Shown here in pieces: positions 1-9,042 of a stretch of DNA of 45,332 nt. The position numbers and the translations under genes were made by a program. The notes below the pieces were generated by a model that was not told the origin of the DNA, searched no databases, and saw only the letters and a list, made by a program, of their open reading frames with translations. The stretch is taken from assembly GCF_001315945.1 (NCBI RefSeq), contig NZ_BBBG01000023.1, positions 1 through 45,332 on the forward strand. The letters are read 5' to 3'. Source of the DNA: Methanogenium cariaci JCM 10550. GTDB taxonomy: Archaea; Halobacteriota; Methanomicrobia; Methanomicrobiales; Methanomicrobiaceae. Each line of letters starts with the position of its first letter. The first letter of the stretch is position 1.

Positions 1-84
1 TTAAAAGAGGTTCCTGTTTTACTGCGTTCGCTCCTGCTGCGGGTGAATGGAATACGTGTTGTCGAAAAAAATATGGGGTTGGAA

Positions 85-105
85 TTCAGGGAGATTATCC
101 CTGAA
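85..105 (-). terminator. hairpin after the aIF1A gene
   Basis: A perfect 8-bp inverted repeat (TTCAGGGA, five-base loop, TCCCTGAA) lies ten bases beyond the aIF1A stop codon. In the leftward transcript it is followed about 14 bases later by a run of seven U. This fits a 3'-end hairpin or terminator. Archaeal termination relies mainly on U-tracts, so the role of the stem is inferred. Confidence 0.5.
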
Positions 106-114
106 CGAGTATTT

Positions 115-432
115 TCAGAGATATTTATTGCGCTGCAACCACTCACGCTGTGGCCGGGTGTAACGGTATATGATATCGCATTTTTCATCCTGGAATGACC
201 ACGGTACTACGATTAACACGTCTCCTTCGCGAATCCATACCCGCTTTTTGATCTTTCCCTTAATGCGCCCAGTACGGGTCACTCCATCGAAACAGCGTAC
301 CCTGATATGGTTTGCACCGAGCATGAGATCTGCTTCTGCAAACATCTCTCCGTTCCTTTTATTGGGCAGTTTCACCCGTACGATTGCAGGTGGTGCGGCC
401 TGTGTATTTTTTTTCCTGTTTTGGTTTGCCAG
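115..432 (-). CDS. eif1A: archaeal translation initiation factor aIF1A
   Basis: This encodes about 105 residues matching aIF1A, an OB-fold protein that binds the 30S A site with aIF2 during start selection. Family hallmarks are visible: a basic N-terminus beginning ANQNRKK, MLGANHIRVRC in the OB fold, KKRVWIREGD, and the ending YRYTRPQ.EWL. The start is odd. The only good ribosome-binding site (AGGAG, 441-445) overlaps a GTG at 441, so that GTG cannot be used. Eight bases downstream is CTG at 432, which gives the usual M-A-N-Q start of the family. Either CTG is a rare start codon here or one base is wrong. It is the last gene of a leftward cluster after pcm and a small ORF. Identity is nearly certain; the start is not. 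Confidence 0.93.
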   Translation of the reverse strand: MANQNRKKNTQAAPPAIVRVKLPNKRNGEMFAEADLMLGANHIRVRCFDGVTRTGRIKGKIKKRVWIREGDVLIVVPWSFQDEKCDIIYRYTRPQREWLQRNKYL

Positions 433-446
433 AATACTCACTCCTT

Positions 447-785
447 TTATATATATGTGCCCTCTTCGGATAAAAAGGTCATCCATGATGATGGGGGCGA
501 ATAATATTCGTAATTTTTGCCTTTTATTCCGTGATTGGTGACCATGTGTCTTAGTATCCGGCGGGTTGGTTTGTAACGGACGGGCTCCTGCTCTCCCCCC
601 CGGGGTTCATCCGGTTTGTGTCTGTTCCTCTTTTCCAGGGCCATCAATTCCATGTTATAGGGCTGCACGTGGTAATTCGGCTCTCTTGGCTCCCTTGCGC
701 GGAAGAAAATGGAAACGATCTGACCGGCCATTTCTCCTGAGGTTCTCAGACTAAAGTTCTTTGCAAAGATTATATCTGTGTCCAT
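447..785 (-). CDS. small Arg-rich protein of unknown function
   Basis: An open frame of 112 codons fills the gap between pcm (16-bp overlap) and aIF1A. A start at 731 (MAGQIVS) is also possible, with AGGAG only two bases ahead of it. The product is rich in Arg, Pro, Tyr and Glu, for example REPREPNYHVQPYN and YKPTRRILRHMV, which looks like real protein composition rather than noise. I recognise no family. A seven-base G run falls in it (PRGGEQ; probably PRGEQ). Its position suggests co-transcription with pcm and aIF1A. It may still be a chance ORF. Confidence 0.4.
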   Translation of the reverse strand: MDTDIIFAKNFSLRTSGEMAGQIVSIFFRAREPREPNYHVQPYNMELMALEKRNRHKPDEPRGGEQEPVRYKPTRRILRHMVTNHGIKGKNYEYYSPPSSWMTFLSEEGTYI

Positions 786-1435
786 CCCTCTGCACCGATG
801 AGGGGGACAAACCGGACTGCACCATGATGGGAGACTGTCAGTTTATCTCCCGTTTTGTGGATACAGGTCAGTACCTGCAGATCCCTGTCTCCGACCGGGA
901 GTACCATCCTGCCGTCGTCAGCCAGAAGGGCCGTCAGTGATGTTGGGACATCCGGTGCTGCGGCGGTGGTGATGATCCCGTCAAACGGCCCTTCACTCTT
1001 TGGCAGTGCCGTGCCGTTTTTGGTGATGACGGTGATGTCTTCCACATCTGCCTGTTTCAGGTTCTCTTGTGCGAGGTCGGCAAGTTCGGGAATGCGTTCT
1101 ACGGTGGTGACCCTGCATCCGATCAGAGCGAGGATTGCTGCCTGATATCCTGATCCTGTCCCGACTTCGAGAACCCGGTCTCCGGGTTTTGGTTCAATCA
1201 GGGCCGTCATCAACCCCCCCACGATATAGGGCTGTGAAATGGTTGCCCCCCCGTAGCCGATTGGCAGCGGGCAGTCATCATAGGCACTGTCCCGCAGGTT
1301 TTCCGGGACAAAAAGGTGGCGGGGGGGCAGACGGCGCATGGCATCAAGAACCGCAGGGTCTGAAATGCCCCGGGCCGCAATCTGTCCGTCAACCATCCTG
1401 TTGCGCAGGGCGGTATACCAAATGTCTTCTTTCAT
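770..1435 (-). CDS. pcm: protein-L-isoaspartate O-methyltransferase
   Basis: This is a 221-residue cytosolic SAM-dependent enzyme that methylates L-isoaspartyl residues in aged proteins so that they can revert to aspartate. It has the family length and motifs: MVDGQIAARGI near the N-terminus, HLFVPENL, ISQPYIV, and SAM motif I at LEVGTGSGYQAAIL. Three heptameric G/C runs each add one residue to conserved segments: RLPPRHLFVP (normally one Pro), GYGGATISQPY and YIVGGLMTA. Each becomes normal if four bases are read instead of seven. The frame is intact throughout. The ribosome-binding site is weak. Confidence 0.95.
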   Translation of the reverse strand: MKEDIWYTALRNRMVDGQIAARGISDPAVLDAMRRLPPRHLFVPENLRDSAYDDCPLPIGYGGATISQPYIVGGLMTALIEPKPGDRVLEVGTGSGYQAAILALIGCRVTTVERIPELADLAQENLKQADVEDITVITKNGTALPKSEGPFDGIITTAAAPDVPTSLTALLADDGRMVLPVGDRDLQVLTCIHKTGDKLTVSHHGAVRFVPLIGAEGWTQI

Positions 1436-1514
1436 GGTATGTCATTTCCCCCTTAGGCTGCATACCTTCGTTTCTCTGATGTATAACATCCGTCTGGTGT
1501 GCTATACTCAGGAT

Positions 1515-1754
1515 TTACTCTTCTTTTGGTGGATGCAGGCAGAACCATCCGCCGGTAAGACCATACTTCTTTGAAATTTCACATTCCGGGCAGTTACAAC
1601 CCTTGCTTACACAGTCTGCCTTTTTTGTCGGACCGCGTGCACAGAAGAGTGCATGTGGTTCTACATCCATCAGTTTGTTCTCCCGGAATGTCTGACAGGG
1701 CCCGCAGAATTGTTTGCAGATCTCCATATTTTCCGGTGTGTCTGGTACTTTCAT
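1515..1754 (-). CDS. DUF2769 family Cys-rich small protein
   Basis: This encodes 79 residues with nine cysteines in the DUF2769 pattern: CKQFCGPCQTF, ALFCARG, CVSKGCNCPECEISKKYGL and a terminal GGWFC. Such proteins are common in methanogens and are presumed to bind a metal or an iron-sulfur cluster; no activity is known. The gene follows two runs of eight C (about 1771-1778 and 1797-1804) in its upstream region and lies 79 bp from pcm, in the same direction. Family identity is by pattern; function is unknown. Confidence 0.8.
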   Translation of the reverse strand: MKVPDTPENMEICKQFCGPCQTFRENKLMDVEPHALFCARGPTKKADCVSKGCNCPECEISKKYGLTGGWFCLHPPKEE

Positions 1755-2410
1755 CTCTTTCCCCCCCCTTCCATTCGGTGAATGGATACCCTTACTCCCC
1801 CCCCGTCATTATATTTAAATGATAAATGTGCTGCTGATTTTTCTGATCTCCGGAGGTATGGAGCACTCACTCGTCCCGGCAGTCAGGGCCTGAACAACAA
1901 TATCAGAATCGTCGTCCGGTTCAAAAATCGGTATTATTTTTTGACAGATTTTTTCGGTGGGAGATGTGTGGTATTCATCCGGTGGAGACCACATATAATG
2001 GTCACGAGATACCAGGTTATGGCAATAGAGGTGGATGGATAATTCTCGTAGACGGTCTGAAACATCCTGTTGAAATTCGGTATCATGGTATTTTTCCGGT
2101 GCTGTCGGACCGCATGGTCCGAGGTCCTGTCCCGGAGAAGGGTTTGCAGAGGGATTATTTTGACAGGGACGGTTTTTCTCAGCTGTTTATCCCGGTATGC
2201 GACGAACCTCTCTCATCGGTCTGCTGCATGAATTATCATACACTTCTCCACGTGATCCATTAAGTATTCTGGTTTATCTGCGCATTTCCGGCAATAATTC
2301 TGGTTTAATCCGGGAGGTTGCTGCTGCTGATTTCTCACGGGCGATTGGGAGTGGTTCCGACAGCTCCGCAATGCGATATATAATGTGGTATAAGCGCGCA
2401 TTATTATAGA
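1755..2410. other. gene-poor stretch upstream of the helicase
   Basis: About 650 bases hold no gene I can identify. The best candidate is a plus-strand frame at 1964-2263 (99 codons, from MCGIHPVETT), whose composition is protein-like (VEIRYHGIFPVLSD) but has no family resemblance and no clear ribosome-binding site. Overlapping shorter frames at 1782-2042 and 2197-2409 look weaker. The right end carries the helicase promoter. Confidence 0.35.
2375..2384 (+). promoter_or_regulatory. TATA box of the DEAD-box helicase gene
   Basis: The AT stretch GATATATAAT sits about 27-36 bases before the ATG at 2411, and no ribosome-binding site precedes that ATG. This spacing is what a leaderless or nearly leaderless archaeal transcript would need. 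Confidence 0.45.
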
Positions 2411-4040
2411 ATGGAAAACTTTTTTCGATTCTCGACATTTCCCATATCACCGGAAATAATCAAAGCAATAGAAGATATGGGATTCGAAGAGCCCACGCCT
2501 ATACAGGCGCAGGCAATCCCCCCCATACTTGAAGGAAAGGATGTGACCGGACAGGCACAGACCGGTACCGGCAAGACCGCAGCATTCGGTATTCCGGCAC
2601 TGCATACTGTTGACCTGACCTCCACAAAGACCCAGGTAATCGTGCTCTCACCGACCCGTGAACTTGCCATCCAGACGGCTGAAGAGTTCAACCGGCTTTC
2701 AAAATACATGAAAAAGCTGCACGTTCTCCCTGTCTATGGTGGCCAGCCCATCGAGCGCCAGTTCCGTGCGCTGAGAGTGGGTGTGCAGATTGTGGTCGGT
2801 ACTCCCGGACGTGTGCTGGACCATCTCGACCGTGGGACCCTCTCCCTGAAAGATGTAAAGATGGTCGTCCTCGATGAGGCTGACCAGATGCTCGATATGG
2901 GATTCCGCGAGGATATTGAGAAGATCATTGCCGACACTCCCAAGGACCGGCAGACCGTGCTCTTCTCTGCAACGATTCCCGCCCCCCCGATCAAGGAGAT
3001 CTCACGCCGGTTCCAGAATAAACCGGAGTTCGTGCGTGTGCAGCACCGTGAACTGACCGTTCCGCAGATTGAGCAGCTCTACCTTGAGGTGCGCAACCGT
3101 GAGAAGAACGAGGTGCTCTGCCGTATCCTTGAGATGTACGATCCCGAACTTGCCTGGTCTTCTGCAACACCAAGCGTGCGGTAGATGAACTGACGACCCA
3201 GCTGCAGACACGCGGCTACTTCTCAGAGGCACTTCACGGTGACATGAAACAGTCACAGCGTGACCGCGTGATGGCAAAGTTCCGCAAGGGTGCAATTGAT
3301 GTGCTTATCGCAACCGATGTTGCCGCACGGGGAATTGATGTGGATGATGTGGACCTTGTCATCAACTTCGATGTCCCGCAGGATGTGGAATATTATGTCC
3401 ACCGTATCGGACGGACGGCACGTGCAGGACGTCAGGGACGTTCCATCACCTTTGTCGGACCCAAGGAGATCTACAAACTCCGGAGCATCCAGAAGTATGC
3501 ACATATCAAGATCACCGCGATTCCCCCCCTGCCCACTGCCCGTGACGTTGAACGTACCCGCATGCGCAATCTGATAGAGAAGATCAAGGAGACCGCGGAT
3601 GACAGTGAGAACGACAAGTATGTCGAGATCGTCGAGCAGGTCATGGTTGACGGCTACACCTCTCTTGATATCGCTGCAGCACTGCTGAAGATGAAACTGG
3701 ATACCGGCAATGATTCGGATGACAACTCTTCCATTCAGGCGGATAGTTTCGGTCACTCGGGCATTGTTCAGCTCTGCATGAATCTGGGCAGGGAAGACCG
3801 TATCCGGCCAAAGGATATTGTCGGAGCCATCACCGGAGAGACAGGCATTACCGGCAAGGAGATCGGCGCCATCAGCATCTTTGACACCTACTCCCTGCTG
3901 GAAGTCCCCCCCAGGAGAAGGCAAAGCAGGTCGTTGAAGGAATGGTAGGCAAATCCATCGGCGGCACAAAACTTGTCAACGGGAAAGCTCTCGGCTATGA
4001 CTGTCCAAAGAATGAAAATTCCCGGAAAAGAAGATACTAA
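2411..4040 (+). CDS. DEAD-box ATP-dependent RNA helicase (two frame breaks)
   Basis: This is an RNA helicase with a C-terminal RNA-binding domain like DbpA/CsdA. The Q motif (FEEPTPIQ), motif I (AQTGTGKT), Ia (PTRELA), DEAD at about 2872-2883 and SAT (FSATIP) lie in the first frame to about 3150. The helicase C domain (ATDVAARGID, HRIGRTARAG) and most of the tail lie in the next frame. The shift at about 3152 is explained by one missing C (gcctgg for gccctgg). A C7 run at 3906-3912 should be five (EVPQEKAKQVVEG), and reading across it extends the protein to the TAA at 4038-4040. A T7 tract follows. It probably remodels structured RNA. Both breaks are likely sequence errors. Confidence 0.92.
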
Positions 4041-4043
4041 ATA

Positions 4044-4050
4044 TTTTTTT
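4044..4050 (+). terminator. T-tract terminator of the helicase gene
   Basis: Seven T residues begin three bases after the reconstructed helicase stop codon, as expected of an archaeal U-tract terminator. Confidence 0.55.
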
Positions 4051-4579
4051 AGTCTGGAAAATCCGGACTGCGGATCAGGCAGATCCTGATTTGACCGAAG
4101 GAAAAATTCCGGTTTTGTCTATTGCAGGTGATTCTTTCGGATTTTTTCCGGCAAATTTCCCGTATCATGTACGGCAGATGATAGTTTCTGCTCGGGCAGA
4201 AATGTCCTTATGTTCACACTGAATCCATTTTCGGTGAACGTTTACAATGACTCCCCGTTTGAATTTATGGGTTTTATGGATTGTCTTGCAGCGATTCTTT
4301 CGATATTGAAATTCCTGCAGAGACCGTCAGAGAAGTCGTCATACGGTTCATTGTTCCTTGGGTTTGAATTGCTGAGCATTACCTTTGCCCACTTTTCATT
4401 GCAGAGTTTATATAATCTGAAAGTCAGGTTTCATGAAGCGTTATCTCCTATATTGGTGCTGGAGTGCTGGAGATTTTCATACCTTTCCAACCATGCATGT
4501 AAATGGAATTATTTAAGATTCGTTCGGTTTTTTCCGAACGACCGCGTAGGGTTTATCGGTTCATCTTCTGAATAGAATA
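4051..4579. other. intergenic region without a convincing gene
   Basis: A plus-strand frame at 4210-4575 (121 codons) is rich in Phe, Ser and Leu and shows no family pattern; I regard it as doubtful. The region is AT-rich and contains the hairpin at 4521-4540. I see nothing else I can support. Confidence 0.3.
4521..4540. repeat. perfect inverted repeat CGTTCGG/CCGAACG
   Basis: A seven-base perfect stem encloses a loop of six T. It stands alone in the intergenic region, ahead of the decayed secreted-protein fragment. It may form an RNA hairpin or be a protein-binding palindrome; nothing decides between them. Confidence 0.45.
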
Positions 4580-4803
4580 TTGCTTCAGGGTAATCATACG
4601 GTGATAGAAGGTGAAAACGGGAAATGCTGGTCCGAAGGTTTCTGGGATCGTGTCCGGAATGGTGAGACCGTTTCAGATGCTACGAGAAATGCAAAAGATG
4701 ACTGCTTTTGGCAATGGCCTACCGGCTACCATGGGTTGATACCTATGAAATCTCAGGCAGTTACAATAGTTACCTTACTCCTGCACGTTATGGAGTCTAT
4801 TGA
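4580..4803 (+). pseudogene. C-terminal remnant of a secreted protein
   Basis: The frame from 4580 reads WSEGFWDRVRNGETVSDATR and then TGYHG. One base later the adjacent frame continues as DTYEISGSYNSY and LTPARYGVY up to a TGA at 4801-4803. A single missing G (ggg for gggg at about 4730) joins the two parts into one protein end. The pattern of a late Cys or Trp, then G-x-TV-x-x-A, resembles the tail of large secreted caspase-like proteins of methanogens, but I cannot confirm the family. There is no plausible start, and a stop in frame at 4547 closes the upstream side, so most of the gene is gone. Confidence 0.45.
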
Positions 4804-4817
4804 GAGGTGATTTGAGA

Positions 4818-5600
4818 ATGAAAAAAGAATTTATTATCGCAATTATGGGTATATTTGTTACTATTTCAGCGGTGTATGCAGTTATAGCCACAGCTCCAAT
4901 CGGGGTGGACATTGCAAAAGAAAAAGTACAGGAATTTGTTAATGATCCATCAGCCAATATACAGTATCAGAATACCAAATGCCTGAATATAGGTGATTAT
5001 TATACATTCAGCACAGGCAATGGTCAGGTATATGTCAATATGTACACGGGCGTGGTTGAGCGTGCATCTTTTAATGATGCCCGGAAATCATCTGGTGAAA
5101 TTCGGCCTGATTCTGCCGGGGGGGTAGAAATGGTTGCAAGGGAGTACGCAGAAGAGAAATACTCCGGCTTTGCTGACATGAATATGCAGCTTATAAAATC
5201 CGATTTAAGAAATCATGGTGATGCAGGCAGTGAGAATTCATTTATCTGGAGAGAAAATATTGAAGGGGGGGTTCTGACACCAAATACCGTTGTTGTAAAT
5301 ATTCATCCTGTATCCGGCTGGATAGTGTCATATATTGGAATTCAGCGAGAGATTAATTGCGTACTTGAACCTGAGCTCTCAGAGGAAGATGCCTTAAAAA
5401 TTGCGGAAAAACAATTTCCTGGCATAGAGGTTACTGAAAAAACAGCCGAATTAACCATAGAATATACAAAACCCGGCCTTCAGTCTCTGACATGGGTAAT
5501 TACCATGAAAGGTAAGCCTAAGGATTATGTCCTTCAGGGTGGTCTGGTAGTAATTGATGCATTGACAGGAGAGGCGCTGATGACCAGCCCATACCTCTAA
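4818..5600 (+). CDS. secreted or membrane-anchored PepSY-domain protein
   Basis: The protein has about 260 residues with an N-terminal hydrophobic helix (residues about 5-25) and an outside domain. Two PepSY-like units are suggested: an early stretch ending YVNMYTGVVERASF, and a later ALKIAEKQFPGIEVTEKTAEL with LQGGLVVIDALTGEAL at the end. PepSY domains often modulate peptidases or bind metal. I chose the ATG at 4818 because a very good ribosome-binding site, GAGGTGA, lies at 4803-4809, eight bases ahead; this site overlaps the stop of the preceding remnant. Two G7 runs add a Gly each (SAGGVEM, EGGVLTP). The next gene follows after 26 bases. Confidence 0.75.
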   Translation: MKKEFIIAIMGIFVTISAVYAVIATAPIGVDIAKEKVQEFVNDPSANIQYQNTKCLNIGDYYTFSTGNGQVYVNMYTGVVERASFNDARKSSGEIRPDSAGGVEMVAREYAEEKYSGFADMNMQLIKSDLRNHGDAGSENSFIWRENIEGGVLTPNTVVVNIHPVSGWIVSYIGIQREINCVLEPELSEEDALKIAEKQFPGIEVTEKTAELTIEYTKPGLQSLTWVITMKGKPKDYVLQGGLVVIDALTGEALMTSPYL

Positions 5601-5626
5601 ATGACTGTATATCACAGGATGGTACA

Positions 5627-6364
5627 ATGCGTTCAAAGGTCTGGATCTGGGTAGCCCTTATTGCTACCATAATTCTCATTATTTCCGCAAATTATTTCAT
5701 AGTCAGTGAATTTAATCTAAAATCAAACCATGTGCAGGAACCTCTCAAAATTATCCGGTGGATAATGCCTTTTAGTCTGGATTATGGAAACCCGGATTAT
5801 AAATTTCCGGTCATAATTTATGATGAAGATAAGGGAGGAAGCTGGCATATCCGGGATGAGGACAAATGGAACCGGGCAATAAATATCGGAGACCGCTACA
5901 GCCCCCCCAATATGTCACACCCGGAAGATATGTGGTATACACCCGATATAACAGTTGAGGGTAATAATCTCAGCATTGATTTTATTGTCTGGAATACTGC
6001 AGGGAAAGATTGTGAGAGTGCTATCCTCAATATGACATCATGGACAGAAAACCTGAATGAAACCACCGGTTATCCAGAGAGGGATACCGTGTCTTTCATC
6101 ACAAAAGAGGTGCGTATAGACAATATTTCAGCCGGAAAATCAGATGAAGTACGGATTGTGACTGAACTTTTAAAACCCGAAAAGGAAGAAATTCGTCGTC
6201 TTACGATCAAAATGCGTGCCCCATATACTTTCACCGGGAAAAACAGCACTTCATGCACTTATTATTCCAATCATGGAAGGCCGCCATCAGGAGATGTAAA
6301 ATTTATACTAAAAGGAAAGGATGCACCGGAACTGGGATCGGCACCAACAATTCGTGGAAGGTGA
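5627..6364 (+). CDS. membrane-anchored extracellular protein, unknown
   Basis: A protein of 245 residues has an N-terminal transmembrane helix (about residues 5-27, VWIWVALIATIILIIS) followed by a hydrophilic domain with several N-glycosylation sequons (NMS, NLS, NMT, NET). The middle has beta-sandwich character (VEGNNLSIDFIVWNTAG, SAGKSDEVRIVTELL), reminiscent of CARDB-like adhesion domains, but this is only a style match. It lies 26 bases after the PepSY gene in the same direction and is probably co-transcribed. One C7 run gives SPPNMS. Confidence 0.6.
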   Translation: MRSKVWIWVALIATIILIISANYFIVSEFNLKSNHVQEPLKIIRWIMPFSLDYGNPDYKFPVIIYDEDKGGSWHIRDEDKWNRAINIGDRYSPPNMSHPEDMWYTPDITVEGNNLSIDFIVWNTAGKDCESAILNMTSWTENLNETTGYPERDTVSFITKEVRIDNISAGKSDEVRIVTELLKPEKEEIRRLTIKMRAPYTFTGKNSTSCTYYSNHGRPPSGDVKFILKGKDAPELGSAPTIRGR

Positions 6365-6630
6365 AAAAAACAACCACATCCAACTATTTTTGAGATATTG
6401 CCACACCATTTTATTCTAGGATTTATTAGTAAAGCGTAAAACCCCCCCCTGGTCTTTAGCCCGGAGGGAGTTCACTATGAATTCCTGAGGTAATATTCCC
6501 ATATTTTTACTCCAATCTGTGAACCGCCGATTTATGGGGGATTGTAATGAAGATGCAATCCACAAAACTCTTTGTTCGGAAAATATTATACTATTATATC
6601 CCTGGGGGGTCTCTCGGAGATAATTCAGAT

Positions 6631-7107
6631 ATGAATGATATTGCACTCAACCGGGAAGACATCACTGCTTTATCCTCAGATGTTCGGATAGCCATATTAA
6701 AAGCACTTGATGACCGGTCAGGGAATAGTATAAATGACCTTGCCGGAGAACTCGATCTTGCCAGGTCTACTGTCCACCAGCATCTTGGCATTTTAATGGA
6801 TTGTGGGCTTATAAAAATGGATGGTAGCAGAAAATGGCGTACCTATTCTCTTACCTCAAAAGCACAACGCATTCTCCATCCGGAAAAAGGATACAGAATA
6901 GTATTGTTGCTCGGCACATCAATTTTTACACTTACTGCCGGTTTGTTTTTTATTCACTCATATGTATGCGGCTATACCGTTCAGGATACCAGTACGATTC
7001 ATGATCCTCTGATGTTAATCATAGGTGAACTGCTCCTTATTCTGGCAATTGCACTCTGGTATATTCTTTTCCGGTTGAGAAAAGCAAAGAAAAGGTATTC
7101 AATATAA
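6631..7107 (+). CDS. winged-helix regulator with two C-terminal membrane helices
   Basis: A protein of 158 residues has an ArsR-like winged helix at the N-terminus (LSSDVRIAILKAL, then DLAGELDLARSTVHQHLGIL as the recognition helix and a wing at SRKWRTYSL). Two transmembrane segments follow (about 98-120 and 127-147) and the protein ends with a basic tail RLRKAKKRYSI. Membrane tethering suggests it senses an envelope signal. The two secreted proteins just upstream are likely targets or partners. The ATG at 6631 is preferred because the helix-turn-helix domain starts there; longer frames upstream lack support. Confidence 0.78.
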   Translation: MNDIALNREDITALSSDVRIAILKALDDRSGNSINDLAGELDLARSTVHQHLGILMDCGLIKMDGSRKWRTYSLTSKAQRILHPEKGYRIVLLLGTSIFTLTAGLFFIHSYVCGYTVQDTSTIHDPLMLIIGELLLILAIALWYILFRLRKAKKRYSI

Positions 7108-7209
7108 TGTCTGTCCAGCCAACAGTTTCAAAAGAACTGGAACGATCTGGTGAGACAGTCACCAGCCTTTCCTTTTGACGTTTTCCACTCTGTGTTGCAG
7201 ACCGTAATT

Positions 7210-8881
7210 CTACACTGCCTCCACCTGCCGGAAACGGAAGATGATACGCCAGTCCTGCTGTTCCCGGAGAGTGACCTCATTCATCTCTTCCAGAAATTCG
7301 CAGAGGAATTCCATGTTCTTTGCATGCTGAATCTGGTTTCTGATGGCGGTGATATGGCGGACCGTGTGTGCATACCGTTCGGCATTGCGCTGGTATTCCC
7401 GCTGGAGACGGAGTGCGGCAATGGCCGAACCTACGGCAGGGAGCGTGATGGTGAAAAAGGCCATCAGCATCGGAACACGGAACGGGTATTCGGTCTCCCA
7501 GTGACCGATACCGGTTGCGTGAAAAACCGCGAGGATGAGGGTGACGGAAAAAATCGTTACACCGGCATAGGTCAGCATGGTGTATGCACGCCGTGCGGAT
7601 TTCCCCCCCGCCTGTTCATAAAACGAGAGGCGGTTTGTGATCCATGCAGACCGGAAGAACTTCTTGATGGGTACGTAGGGTATGTCCAGACGGCAGCAAT
7701 AGATGGGTCGGGAGGCAATGATCTCTTCAAACGCCATCACGATCCAGTCGTTGGGGGGGCGGTGGGCCATGCTCATATGAGGGGGGGTATCCGGTTTTTC
7801 GCACTGGATACAGATGATGCAGAGAAAGAATGCCGCACGCAGGCGTTCGGCGAGGAAGTTATAATCAATCCACCTGCGGTGGAAATCCCCCCCGTGGCGT
7901 GATGCATACATGAGGAAAATGATCAGGGAAATTTCAAACACCTCCACCCATACCAGCCAGGCCATCTCCGGGAGAAACAGCGTCTGAAAGGTGATGGTGG
8001 CAACGGCGAGGGCGGCAAGGAGGGAGACACATATGCCGGTCATTGCGTGCAGGCGTTGGTACTTCTTTGCCAGAAGGCGGGTCCGGGTAAAGTAGGGGGG
8101 GAGCAACGATCCGTATATCGGTTCCAGAATATCGTCGTTCAGCGTTGCCTTCTTTGCCTCCTCACGGAGTGAGGTGGTGTAGCGCCGGTACGTGGCGGTA
8201 TACCTGGTGAGGTTCACCTCTTCCGTATTATACTGGTTGAGCTGTGCATAGGAATCGAAGATCATGTCGTCGTGGGACCGTTCATACTGGCTGCCGTTCG
8301 TTGGGTTGACGGCGATGATCGTTCGTCCGTGATTCCGTGCAAGATCGAAGACACTCCCCCCCGGTCCGTAGAGGGCAGCACCGTTCCCACTCCCCCCCGA
8401 CGAGCAGGGCAAGGGTGCAGCAGTCGATGATCGCATCGTGGACCGGGTTGTAACCGGGGGTTGCATCCTCTTCATGGATGGTTTTGATTCCATGGTCTAT
8501 ATTCCCTTCAAACGGGCAGAGGTTATCATCCGGTTCATTTTCTCCACAGTGGATGAGGACAATCTCCGGGGGTGCGCTGCTTCCCAGACACGGTCTGCAA
8601 GCAGGGCTTCAAGGATGATGTGTTCCGGTCCCGCCTGGTGGGGGGGAAGGAAGAACCGGTAGGAATGAGGGGGTGTCGGCAAGGATCGTGTCGAGGCGGA
8701 GAAAGACGTTTTTGATTGCCTCCAGTACCGCACCCGCGGTGAAGTGGTGCTCGGTGACGATGAGCCCCCCCACCTCTATTGAGGCTGCGAGGCGGGCGGG
8801 TGGAGATATCGAATCTGCCGCTGACCGGGTGGTTTCTGCGGGTGGTTTTCGGATATTCCCGTTCTCGGTGTCTGCCTGCAT
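7210..8881 (-). CDS. SLOG-like domain plus multi-TM effector protein (frame breaks)
   Basis: Reading across breaks yields one protein of about 555 residues. The N-terminal half is a Rossmann-like module resembling SLOG/LSDAT domains: RLAASIEVG, HPEIVLIHCGENEPDD, CPFEGNIDHGIKTIHEED, then ALLVG.SGNGAALYGPG and VFDLARNHGRTIIAVNPTN. The rest has a conserved FTRTRLLAKKYQRLH helix and two pairs of transmembrane helices, as in SLATT-type 2TM effectors. Such pairs are predicted to sense nucleotide ligands and open membrane pores in conflict systems. Breaks lie at 8669-8673 (five G, should be four), 8568-8572 and 8392-8398. The 8881 start follows AGGGAGGAT at some distance; 8923 is an alternative. No cyclase gene is adjacent. 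Confidence 0.65.
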
Positions 8882-9042
8882 GGCTGTCTCTATCCTCCCT
8901 CTGAACAATGATAAAGGTTTCATGGGAATGCGGAGAAGACCCTACCGGGGGGGTCTCATGACGGGAAACTCCGGGTAAAAGTATTTCCCCTGTGGCGGAT
9001 ATCGGTTGTTATCGCATGATGGTGCGAAAGGGAGACAGATAT

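Noticed and set aside
3253..3969. 238-codon minus-strand ORF
   Set aside because: Antisense to the conserved helicase C-terminal domain; no protein-like motifs.
4210..4575. 121-codon ORF in the intergenic region as a gene
   Set aside because: No family pattern, no ribosome-binding site, and composition typical of AT-rich chance frames.
7150..7902. 250-codon plus-strand ORF
   Set aside because: It lies antisense to the SLOG-like protein gene, whose reading gives clear membrane helices; the plus frame is a shadow.
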